Source: Opitutaceae bacterium
GTDB taxonomy: Bacteria > Verrucomicrobiota > Verrucomicrobiia > Opitutales > Opitutaceae
Assembly: GCA_031272375.1 (NCBI GenBank)
Contig: JAISTY010000070.1
Span: forward strand, 1-18,816
Reading direction: 5' to 3'
Length of the DNA stretch: 18,816 bases
Below, piece by piece: positions 9,897 to 16,706 of this stretch (within the stretch, counting starts at the first letter, position 1; each line of letters opens with the position of its first letter). Under the pieces are notes generated by a model. It was not told the DNA's origin. It ran no database searches and saw nothing but the letters and a program-made list of their open reading frames with translations. Position numbers and translations under genes: made by a program.

Positions 9897-10364
9897 ATGG
9901 CATCCTTTAACAAAGTCATCCTCATCGGCAACCTGACACGCGAACCGGAGACCCGCACCACCCCGAAGGGCACCGCCATCTGCACCTTCGGCCTCGCCGT
10001 GAACCGCAAATACAAGGACGAATCCGGCGGCCTCCGCGAGGAGGTCAACTTCTTCGACATCGAGGCCTGGGGCAAAACCGCCGAGACCATCAGCAAATAC
10101 ATGCGCAAGGGCAGCCCCCTCTTCATCGAGGGCCGCCTCAAATACGACTCCTGGGAGGATAAAAACACCAACCAGAAACGCAGCAGGGTGAAAATCATCG
10201 TCGAAACCGCCCAGTTCATCGGCTCACCGCGCGGCGACTCCGCCCCAGCCCCCGCCGACAACGGCGACGACGACCGCTCCGTCCCACCGCCCCGCGCCCC
10301 GCGCCCAGCCCCCGCCGCCCCGCCACCCGCGCAGGAGAACATTGACGAGGACGTCCCCTTCTGA
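9897..10364 (+). CDS. ssb: Single-stranded DNA-binding protein
   Basis: 155 residues. The OB fold fills residues 1-110 (MASFNKVILIGNLTREPETR, VNFFDIEAWGKTAETISKYM, GSPLFIEGRLKYDSWED). A Pro/Ala/Asp-rich linker follows. The acidic tip ENIDEDVPF ends in the Pro-Phe needed to dock replication and repair partners. Leader is C/A-rich (CAACACAAACTCCCCCA) with no Shine-Dalgarno site. In many genomes rpsR comes next; here rplI follows directly. Confidence 0.96.
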   Translation: MASFNKVILIGNLTREPETRTTPKGTAICTFGLAVNRKYKDESGGLREEVNFFDIEAWGKTAETISKYMRKGSPLFIEGRLKYDSWEDKNTNQKRSRVKIIVETAQFIGSPRGDSAPAPADNGDDDRSVPPPRAPRPAPAAPPPAQENIDEDVPF

Positions 10365-10413
10365 CCCGCGAACTTTCCAACACACGCAACCAACACCAAC
10401 CACCACACCCACC

Positions 10414-11007
10414 ATGGCTCACAGCGAAGTATTGCTCATCAAACCCGTCGGAAACCTCGGCGCCGAAGGCGACCAAGTCAAAGTCCGCGCCGGCTACGCC
10501 CGCAACTATCTCATCCCCCAGAAGCTCGCCGTCGCCCTCACGCAGGCCAACCGCAAACGCGTCGAGGCGTTGAAAAAACGCCGCGCCGAACGCGAGGCCG
10601 CCGAACTCGAGGGCGCCCAGAAACTCAAGGGCTTCATCGAAAAAGTCTCCGTCGTCTTCGTCGTCAAAACCGGCGAGGGCGGCAAAATGTTCGGCGCCAT
10701 CACCGCCGCCGACATCCACCAGAAACTCGGCGAGGCCGGCATTGACCTGGACAAGCGCAAAATCCACCTGCACACGCCGGTCAAGACCCTCGGCAAGCAC
10801 GAGGTGAAAATCCACCTGCACCAGGAAATCACCTTCCAGCTGCCCTTTGAGATCGTTTCGGAAAACCCGATCGAGGAACCCGTCGCCGAGGAACCCGAGG
10901 CGCCCAGGACCGAGAAGGCCCACCCGAAACGCAAGTCCTCCTCCGGCAAGGAGAAAAAGCCCGCCAAGCCCGCGAAAGACTCCCCCGCCGAGGAAAAAGC
11001 GGACTAA
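10414..11007 (+). CDS. rplI: Ribosomal protein bL9 with basic/acidic C-terminal extension
   Basis: 197 residues against about 148 in the classical protein. The N-domain is typical (EVLLIKPVGNLGAEGDQVKV, GYARNYLIPQKLA), followed by the long connecting helix and the C-domain (GKMFGAITAADIHQKL, KTLGKHEVKIHLH). Residues from about 153 are an extra tail rich in Glu, Pro and Lys (ending KPAKDSPAEEKAD). The ATG at 10414 is chosen because it starts the conserved domain; the frame runs open to 10342 and overlaps ssb. The leader is almost only A and C (about 40 bp), without a Shine-Dalgarno site. Confidence 0.95.
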   Translation: MAHSEVLLIKPVGNLGAEGDQVKVRAGYARNYLIPQKLAVALTQANRKRVEALKKRRAEREAAELEGAQKLKGFIEKVSVVFVVKTGEGGKMFGAITAADIHQKLGEAGIDLDKRKIHLHTPVKTLGKHEVKIHLHQEITFQLPFEIVSENPIEEPVAEEPEAPRTEKAHPKRKSSSGKEKKPAKPAKDSPAEEKAD

Positions 11008-11093
11008 CCCGCGGCAACTTGTCCGGGAACCTCACTCAAAGACACAAACCCAATCCAAGAAAACAGCCCCGCGCCGCGCCCCCCCTTTTTTTG

Positions 11094-11121
11094 GGTTCGT
11101 CTTGGTTTGTCTTCGCGTGAG
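11094..11121. repeat. Left arm of a 28-bp inverted repeat
   Basis: The reverse complement of this segment matches 13211-13238 at 26 of 28 positions. The shared core on this strand reads GGTTCGTCTTGGTTT. The two arms face each other across 2.1 kb holding the XRE regulator and the sialidase-like gene. The words belong to a family of short low-complexity intergenic repeats, so it need not be a mobile-element end. Confidence 0.6.
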
Positions 11122-11171
11122 GCAAAAACTCCCATCCAAATTTTTCGAAGCCCTTCCAAACGGGAAGAAAA

Positions 11172-11459
11172 TTGAAACGCGCCGAAACATCCCTGAAGCC
11201 CGTTCGCGGGGCGAATGTCGTCGGGCCGGTCATCCGGTCGCGGCGGCGGGCGAAGCACTTAAAACACAAGGATTTGATCGCGCGTTTGGAAGGCGACGGC
11301 GTGCCGATGGGCGAGCCGGCGCTCTCGAAAATCGAGAACCAGCAGCGGGCGGTGTTGGACTACGAAGTCCTCGCCTTCGCCCGCGCCCTCGGTGTGTCGC
11401 TGGCGAAGCTCTACCCCCCGCGACTGAAGCGCAAGGCGACGCGTAAAATTAAGGGATAG
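11172..11459 (+). CDS. Small XRE-family DNA-binding regulator
   Basis: 95 residues from TTG at 11172, with GGGAAG 4-9 bases upstream as a possible ribosome-binding site. Residues about 17-80 form a helix-turn-helix of the XRE/Cro type: VIRSRRRAKHLKHKDLIARL, then ALSKIENQQRAVLDYEVLAFARALGVSLAKLYP, where ALSKIE is the recognition-helix signature. A basic tail (KRKATRKIKG) ends it. There is no effector domain and no toxin or phage gene beside it, so its target is unknown. It sits alone at the left end of the repeat-rich island, 164 bp after rplI. Confidence 0.75.
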   Translation: MKRAETSLKPVRGANVVGPVIRSRRRAKHLKHKDLIARLEGDGVPMGEPALSKIENQQRAVLDYEVLAFARALGVSLAKLYPPRLKRKATRKIKG

Positions 11460-11796
11460 GTTATTACACAGAGGTCACAGAGGAGGGGGGGAGGGCACGG
11501 AGATTTTTTTGAACAGAAGATAAGAAGAGGGATGAAGAGGGGCGTGTCCTGCAGCAGGGCACCGCATATTAGCAATTGAGAGTGCGCCGCGGGGCGGCGA
11601 AGAGCGGGGGCGTTAGGGACAGGTTAAAAATGCGCCCTGCCGCGGGGCATCGCGTAAAAACAGAGCCTTCGGGCTTGTTCTTCTTATCTTCTGTTCAACG
11701 GATTGGATACTTTGCGCCCTTTGTGATGTCCTTCGCGACCTTTGTGCTGGAACCATCTGAGGATGGAGGAGGCTGGAGCCGCGCGCGGGGGGGTGG
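11460..11796. other. Gene-free spacer with repeat module A
   Basis: No supported gene. It starts with tandem words of the CACAGAGGTCACAGAGG type (11467-11504). It then holds repeat module A (11511-11714) and ends with words of the CCTTTGTG type, the reversed counterpart of the first family. A 74-residue open frame from 11576 runs through the repeats and has no protein-like features. Confidence 0.7.
11511..11714. repeat. Composite repeat module, copy A (inverted ends, variable core)
   Basis: An 18-bp perfect inverted pair, GAACAGAAGATAAGAAGA (11511-11528) and its complement (11679-11696), encloses 150 bp. The left block 11512-11552 matches copy B (13393-13433) at 40 of 41 positions. The right block 11660-11714 matches 13625-13679 at 51 of 55. 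The core differs in length and holds one GGGACAGGTTAAAAAT (11616-11631). It contains no coding sequence. It looks like a non-autonomous element (REP/MITE-like) or a structured RNA element. Confidence 0.7.
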
Positions 11797-13101
11797 TTAG
11801 TATGCCAAGTCGCGGAAGTTCTTGATGCGGTGGAAGGTAATCAGGTTGCCGTCGTGAGCGTTGAGGGCGTCGGCGTCGCCGCTGCGGGAGAGGATGACAA
11901 GGTCGTCGCCGTCAATGTCCATGGCGGCGTAGTGGCGGGCTTGTTTGGGGGAGGGGCCGATGGCAACGACGGCGGCAAAGCACCAATCAACGAGGTTTTT
12001 GGAGAAGTGGAGGACGAGGCGGTGGCGTTCGTTGACTGGGGTGCCAAAGCGTTCGGGCGGCAGCTTGTCGGCACGGGTCATGGAGTCGGTGGATTGGGAG
12101 CCGAGGAGCCAGTAGAGGCCGGTTTTGGGGTCGTGGGTGATGTGGAAACGCATGTGTCCGCCTGGCATTGGGATATAGAGGATTTTTTTGCCGGATGGGA
12201 CGGTTTCGAGGGAGGGAGTGAGGGAGCCGTCGGGGTTTTCGGTGAATTTGCAGAGGGCGGCGTAATTGGAGGGGGCGCCGCTGGCGCGGAGGAGGACGTG
12301 GAAGGTTTTTTGCTTGGGGTCGAACCAGTAATGGTTGGGGTCGGTGATTTGGGCAATGTTGGCTTCGAGCCAGCCGGGAGGGGCGACGCGGAGGGGCTTT
12401 TTCGGGGTGTGGGAGGGGACGGTTGTGGCGTCGGGGAAGTTCATCGGGAAAAACGGGATGCCGAAGTGGTTGAGTTGCGGCAGGTTGTCGCGGTAGCCGG
12501 GAAGGGCGTCCTTGAAGGGGAGTTCGGATGAAAACGTCCATGCCTCGGGGCGCGTGAGGTCGTCGGTTTCCTTTGCGCGAAGGAGGACGGGGGCGAGGTC
12601 GCCGGGGACGTGGGCGTTGATTTCGCGGGCGGGGGCGCGTTCGAGGACGAGGTAAATGAAGCCGTTGGAACGTAGGTAGTTGGTGGCTGACTGGTGCCAG
12701 TTGGGGAGGGTGGAGAGAGGGACGGGGACGGACCAGGTGTTGCCGTTGTCGGTTGAGCGGGAGATGGCGAGTTTGGAGGAGCCGAGGGCGTAGAGGATGC
12801 CGTTGGCGAGGAAGAGGCGCGCCTGACCGGTGCGGAGGACGGCGCGTTCGGTCCAGGTGAGGCCGTGGTCGTCGGAGGTGAGGTAATGCATGCCGAGGGC
12901 GGCGCCGGTGGTGTTTTTGCGGTCGTGTTTGTTGCTCAAGGCGTAGCCGGCAACGAGGCGTCCGTTGGGGAGGGCGAGGAGGGTGGGGTTGTAGAGGGGG
13001 TTTTTGTCAGGGTGCGCGGAGCGGGCGACAACGACATGGTCTTGGGCGACGGGGCGGATGGGCGCGGCGGGCGCGAGGAGGGCAAGGGTTAGGAGGAACA
13101 T
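11797..13101 (-). CDS. Secreted sialidase-like (BNR/Asp-box) protein
   Basis: 434 residues. The N-terminus MFLLTLALLAPAAPIRPVAQ is a short signal peptide. Two Asp-box motifs (S-x-D-x-G-x-T-W) are visible, SDDHGLTW near residue 76 and STDNGNTW near residue 116. They mark six-bladed beta-propellers of the sialidase superfamily. The opening NPLYNPTLLALPNGRLVAGY is like the first blade of these proteins, but the classical F/Y-R-I-P arginine motif is not seen, so sialic-acid cleavage is not established; another glycan-related activity is as likely. The start codon is next to a 7-bp repeat tract and lacks a Shine-Dalgarno site. It is the only minus-strand gene between rplI and purA, has repeat modules on both sides, and may be a laterally acquired cargo gene. 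Confidence 0.8.
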   Translation of the reverse strand: MFLLTLALLAPAAPIRPVAQDHVVVARSAHPDKNPLYNPTLLALPNGRLVAGYALSNKHDRKNTTGAALGMHYLTSDDHGLTWTERAVLRTGQARLFLANGILYALGSSKLAISRSTDNGNTWSVPVPLSTLPNWHQSATNYLRSNGFIYLVLERAPAREINAHVPGDLAPVLLRAKETDDLTRPEAWTFSSELPFKDALPGYRDNLPQLNHFGIPFFPMNFPDATTVPSHTPKKPLRVAPPGWLEANIAQITDPNHYWFDPKQKTFHVLLRASGAPSNYAALCKFTENPDGSLTPSLETVPSGKKILYIPMPGGHMRFHITHDPKTGLYWLLGSQSTDSMTRADKLPPERFGTPVNERHRLVLHFSKNLVDWCFAAVVAIGPSPKQARHYAAMDIDGDDLVILSRSGDADALNAHDGNLITFHRIKNFRDLAY

Positions 13102-13105
13102 GGCG

Positions 13106-13133
13106 GAAATTAGAAATTAGAATTTAGAAATTC
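13106..13133 (-). repeat. 7-bp tandem tract just before the sialidase-like start
   Basis: Four 7-bp units, two of them identical. On the coding strand they are variants of TAATTTC, ending 4 bases before the ATG (CGCC between). The unit resembles the TAATTCG units before the rodZ-like gene. It replaces any Shine-Dalgarno site. Confidence 0.75.
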
Positions 13134-13210
13134 GGGCGAGGGAGGCGGAGGGCGAGGTTGTGTTGTGAAGGCTGAAAAAACAGTTTTGCAAGGGGAAAAT
13201 CGTGGGGGCG

Positions 13211-13238
13211 CTCACACGAAGCCAAACCAAGACGAACC
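13211..13238. repeat. Right arm of the 28-bp inverted repeat
   Basis: Matches the reverse complement of 11094-11121 at 26 of 28 positions; core AAACCAAGACGAACC. A shorter relative (CTCACACGAAGACGCGAAGG) lies at 13369-13388, so the word family is dispersed in this spacer. Confidence 0.6.
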
Positions 13239-13392
13239 AAAGTTTTTTATCCGCAGATTTCGCAGATTTCCGCAGATCTCCAAAAACACTTAATATCAGA
13301 ATGATTCATCCGTGAAATCCCTGCCTTAAAATCCGGGAAATCCGTGGTTGGTTTGGAAACTTCTGTCTCACACGAAGACGCGAAGGCTTTTT

Positions 13393-13679
13393 AACAGAAG
13401 ATAAGAAGCGGGATGAAGAGGGGCGTGTCCTGCCACGGGAGACCGCAGGGACAGGTTAAAAATGAGAGAGGGGGGATTAACAGCCAAGACGCCAAGGGCG
13501 CCAAGGAGTTGGGGACAGGTTAAAAACAAGGACGGGGCGTGTTAGGGACAGGTTAAAAATTCAGGGGCAGGGCGTGTTAGGGACAGGTTAAAAATTCAGG
13601 GGCATGTTGTTTAACCTCTTACGAACAGAGCCTTCGGGTTTATCCTTCTTATCTTCTGTTCAACGGATTGGACACTTTG
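13393..13679. repeat. Composite repeat module, copy B (inverted ends, expanded core)
   Basis: Same layout and orientation as copy A. The inverted pair is AACAGAAGATAAGAAG (13393-13408) with its complement (13645-13660). The core is 191 bp against 107 bp in copy A. The extra length comes from more GGGACAGGTTAAAAAT units, a 35-bp tandem duplication and a GACGCCAAGGGCGCCAAGG stretch. With copy A it flanks the sialidase-like gene as direct repeats. Confidence 0.7.
13448..13595 (+). repeat. Array of GGGACAGGTTAAAAAT words with a 35-bp tandem duplication
   Basis: The 16-mer starts at 13448, 13512 (last base changed), 13545 and 13580, all in the same direction. A 9-base start of it recurs at 13732 and one full copy is at 11616. 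The units 13536-13570 and 13571-13604 are a near-perfect 35-bp tandem repeat. Spacings of 64, 33 and 35 bp and the lack of unique spacers of equal size rule out CRISPR. Confidence 0.75.
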
Positions 13680-13812
13680 GGACCTTCGCGGAACCCTTGG
13701 TGCCCTTTGTGTGAAACGAACGGCATGGCAAGGGACAGGTTGGTTTTAACTGAATTTCCAAATTGAAGCCCGGCGTCCGCGCGTTTCAGTGCCCGCGCTC
13801 CCGTTTTCTCAC

Positions 13813-15351
13813 ATGGCACTTATTCCTTTCTCAAGCCGGCTTGTCGCCGATGTCGGAATCTCCCTCGGCGACGAGGGCAAGGGGCGGCTCATCCCCGAAA
13901 TCGTCGAGGAACTCCGCGGGACGCCCGCGCGCGTCGGCCTCGTCCTCAAGGTCAACGGCGGCGCCAACTCCGGGCACACCGCCGCGGGCATCAAGCTCAA
14001 CCTCCTCCCCGCCGGCGTCGTCGAGCGCGGCGTCGGTCTGGCCATCGGCAGCGGCGTCGTCGCCGACCCGCGCAAAATCCTCTGGGAGGCCCTGCCCCTC
14101 GAAAAGAAAGGCCTCCCCGTCCTCGGACGCCTCCTTGTTGACGAACGCGCGCTCGTCTCCGACCTCACCCACCGCCTGCTCGATCTGGCATGGGAGGACT
14201 ACCGCGTGAACGTCCTCCGCGAGGAGCCGCGCGGCTCCACCGGTCGCGGCATCACCCCCGCCTACCTCGACGAGGTCGGGCAATGGCAGATCACCTTCGC
14301 CGACTTCGCCGGTCCGCGAGAGGTTTTCGACCGCAAACTCGCCCAGCGCGCCGACCGCGCCCTCCGCACCATCCGGCACGTCTGCCAGGTTTCGCCGGAA
14401 ACCTTCTCCGCCTTCTTCGACAAGCTCACCGCCGCCGAGCGCCGCGCCAACGCCGAGGCCCTCCAGCTCGGCGTCTTCCCCGATGCCGAGTTCGACTTCA
14501 CCGTCTTCCGCGGCGCGGAGCCGTTCACGCTGGACGTCGGACGCCTCGCCGAAACCTACTGGCGCGCCGGGCAACGCCTCCTTGCCAACATCGGCGAGGT
14601 CCGCGAGCGCGTCCTCGCGGAGACCCGCGCCGGTCGCACCGTCATTGGCGAGTTCGGGCAGGCCTACTGGCTCGACAAACGCCACGGCTTCCCGCCCAAC
14701 GTCACCGCCTCCCACACCTTCACCCCGGAGCTTTTCCAAAGCGCCGGCATCCCCGTCCAGCCCGTCCACACCTTCGGCGTCGCCAAGGCCTACGACACCA
14801 AGGTCGGCACCCACGTTTTTCTCACGCAAATGGACGACGCCCACCCCCTCGCCGCCCTCCTCAAGAAGCTCGAATTCGGCACCTCCACCGGGCGCCAGCG
14901 CATGGTCGGCTGGGCCGACGCCGTCGAGAAAGGCGACGCCCTCCGCTACGGCGGCTTCCAGGATCTCATGATCAACAAGCTCGACGCCCTCACCTGGAGC
15001 GGCGACTGGCGCGGCGACCTCCTCATCTGCACCGCCTACGAGGACGCCGGCGGGCGCCGTTACCACCACGTCCCGCGCAACGACGCCCTCCGCCGCACCC
15101 TCCGCCCCGTCTATGAAAAGCACCCCGGCTGGGCGGAGGACGTCTCCCGCGCCCGGAAATTCGCCGACCTGCCGCCCAACGCCCGCGCCTACGTCGCCGC
15201 GATGATGCGGACGCTCGTGAACGTCGCCTGGCACGGCGAGCCGCCGCCCGCCGCCGACAAGCTGCCGAACCTCCGCTACCTCGGCGTCGGCCCGGAGCCG
15301 TCCCAGATCATCCGCGACGTTCCGGCGACCGCCGACCTCATCCGCCTTTGA
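13813..15351 (+). CDS. Divergent long adenylosuccinate synthetase (PurA-like)
   Basis: GTP-dependent joining of IMP and aspartate is the family reaction. 512 residues against about 430 in usual PurA. Key motifs are kept but altered: GDEGKGR (19-25, catalytic D20), GGANSGHT (49-56, catalytic H55), [11 protein letters not shown] (141-151), Q283 within EFGQAYWLD (normally EGAQG), [34 protein letters not shown] (356-367) and the guanine-binding NKLD (388-391). Extra length lies mainly around 160-270 and at the C-terminus. The ATG at 13813 puts the phosphate loop at the usual distance; the frame opens a little earlier at 13789. No other pur gene is nearby. It could be the only PurA of a divergent lineage or a specialised paralogue. 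Confidence 0.85.
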   Translation: MALIPFSSRLVADVGISLGDEGKGRLIPEIVEELRGTPARVGLVLKVNGGANSGHTAAGIKLNLLPAGVVERGVGLAIGSGVVADPRKILWEALPLEKKGLPVLGRLLVDERALVSDLTHRLLDLAWEDYRVNVLREEPRGSTGRGITPAYLDEVGQWQITFADFAGPREVFDRKLAQRADRALRTIRHVCQVSPETFSAFFDKLTAAERRANAEALQLGVFPDAEFDFTVFRGAEPFTLDVGRLAETYWRAGQRLLANIGEVRERVLAETRAGRTVIGEFGQAYWLDKRHGFPPNVTASHTFTPELFQSAGIPVQPVHTFGVAKAYDTKVGTHVFLTQMDDAHPLAALLKKLEFGTSTGRQRMVGWADAVEKGDALRYGGFQDLMINKLDALTWSGDWRGDLLICTAYEDAGGRRYHHVPRNDALRRTLRPVYEKHPGWAEDVSRARKFADLPPNARAYVAAMMRTLVNVAWHGEPPPAADKLPNLRYLGVGPEPSQIIRDVPATADLIRL

Positions 15352-15413
15352 GCGTCCGCGGCGGCGATTATTTTATTGGGAAAGGCCGCGCGGGCGTGGC
15401 ATCCCTCCCCGCC

Positions 15414-16490
15414 ATGCGAAACGGGGACGGACAGGCCGGTGGCGCGGACGGGGCGGCGGGCGCGCCGCTCGTCTCGGTTCTCCTGCCGACGTGCAACCGC
15501 GCCGCCTACCTGCCGGAACGCATCGCCTCCATCGAGCGCCAGACCTTCCGCGATTTCGAGGTGATCGTCTGCGACTCGAACTCGACCGACGGCTCGCGGG
15601 AACTGCTGGGCGCATGGGCGCGCAGGGACGCCCGCGCGCGGGTCTTCCAGGTGCCGCGCGCCGGCATTTACCCGGCCTGGAACGAGTGCCTGAGGCGGGC
15701 GCGGGGGAAATACGTCCACTGGGCGACGAGCGACGACACGATGGCGCCGGAGACCCTGGAACGGCTGCTCGGCGGCTTGTCGCGGCATCCGGGCTGCCGC
15801 GTGGCGCTGTGCGGGCTGGCGGTGGTCGGCGACGACGGGCGGCTGGTGCCGGGCGAGGCGCAATGGCTGAACTCGCCCTGGGGCGTCTTCTGGGGGCGGC
15901 TCGGTTTCCTGGAACGCGAGCACGTCCGGCGCGCGCCGCTGGACATGGCGCTGGCGGGCGCGCTCCACAATCCGTGGCACTCCTCGAACCAGCTGCTCGT
16001 CGAACGGAGCCTTTACGCGGAGCTTGGCGGCTACCGGACGGACCTCGGACCGGGCGCGGACTTCGAGTGGAACATCCGCGCCGCGGCGGTGGCGGACGCC
16101 GTGTTCGTCCCCGGCGCGATGGCCGTCCTGCGGCGGCACGGCGGCAGCGCGACGGCCCTGAACCGGACGCGCAACACGGCGGACATGGACATCAAGATAC
16201 GGATTTTGTCGCTGGCGCTGGAATGGCTGCGGGGGCGGGACGCCGGGCTGGCGGCGCGGCTGGAGGCGGCGGGCTGGCGGGAGCCGTTTTTGCTGCAGGG
16301 CGCGTTTTACCACTGGCGCGAGCGGGGCTGGCTGCGGGGGCTGCCGGCGCTCGCGCGGTTCCTCGCGGGCGGCGGCTTGTCGCGGGCGGGTTTCGCGCTG
16401 TGTTTCCTGGCGAACGCCGCGCGGGGCAAGGAGGCCGTCCGGGGGGCGCTGGCGCGCCGCGTCGCCCGCCGCGCCGGGCTGCCATTGTGA
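15414..16490 (+). CDS. Family 2 glycosyltransferase
   Basis: 358 residues from ATG at 15414; a TTG at 15348 overlapping the purA-like stop would add 22 residues with no domain content. The GT-A fold opens with LVSVLLPTCNRAAYLPERIASI (split over 19-40), QTFRDFEVIVCDSNSTDGS (43-61) and IYPAWNECLRRARGKYVHW. The metal-binding motif is S106-D-D108. Conserved ED-type acceptor region: GADFEWNIRAA. It transfers a sugar from a nucleotide donor to an unknown acceptor, probably for surface glycans, in line with the ligase-family gene downstream. Leu codons are mostly CTG and many Ala codons GCG, unlike the CTC/GCC-dominated genes of the first 11 kb. Its stop is 18 bp from the 3' end of the convergent tRNA gene. 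Confidence 0.88.
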   Translation: MRNGDGQAGGADGAAGAPLVSVLLPTCNRAAYLPERIASIERQTFRDFEVIVCDSNSTDGSRELLGAWARRDARARVFQVPRAGIYPAWNECLRRARGKYVHWATSDDTMAPETLERLLGGLSRHPGCRVALCGLAVVGDDGRLVPGEAQWLNSPWGVFWGRLGFLEREHVRRAPLDMALAGALHNPWHSSNQLLVERSLYAELGGYRTDLGPGADFEWNIRAAAVADAVFVPGAMAVLRRHGGSATALNRTRNTADMDIKIRILSLALEWLRGRDAGLAARLEAAGWREPFLLQGAFYHWRERGWLRGLPALARFLAGGGLSRAGFALCFLANAARGKEAVRGALARRVARRAGLPL

Positions 16491-16500
16491 GCGTTCCCCC

Positions 16501-16507
16501 AAAAAAA
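16501..16507 (-). terminator. T7 run just after tRNA-Pro
   Basis: On the tRNA strand, CCA is followed by one G and then seven T. No separate stem is seen, so the tRNA acceptor region itself or the T-run alone would have to end transcription. It may also lie in the 3' end of the convergent glycosyltransferase mRNA. Confidence 0.35.
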
Positions 16508-16508
16508 C

Positions 16509-16585
<77 letters not shown>

Positions 16586-16706
16586 TTGCGGGCGCGGATA
16601 ACTCCATGAAGCCGCCGCCCCGGCAAGCCGAAAGGCCGCCCGGCAAACGCGGGCGCGGGGGGCGTTCCGGTTTTCAACGCGAGGGGCGCGCGGCGCGGGG
16701 GGGGCG

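Larger units (their letters stand above)
13102..13812. other. 711-bp gene-free spacer rich in short repeats
   Basis: No supported gene on either strand. From left to right: a 7-bp periodic tract (13106-13133), the right arm of the 28-bp inverted repeat (13211-13238), CGCAGATTT-type words (13252-13278), AAATCCG-type words (13314-13344), ACGAAGACGCGAAGG words (13371-13387), composite module B (13393-13679) with the GGGACAGGTTAAAAAT array, and the purA leader. It is clearly more AT-rich than the flanking genes. Confidence 0.75.

Noticed and set aside
11576..11800. 74-residue plus-strand frame in the spacer after the XRE gene
   Set aside because: It runs through repeat module A and word repeats, overlaps the end of the sialidase-like gene, and has no protein-like pattern or plausible start signal.
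11830..12531. Plus-strand Gly/Val-rich frame inside the sialidase-like gene
   Set aside because: Antisense reading of the gene; no motifs, while the minus strand shows signal peptide and Asp boxes.
13448..13604. Possible CRISPR array
   Set aside because: The 16-bp words are unevenly spaced (64, 33, 35 bp), two intervals are copies of each other, and no cas gene is present.
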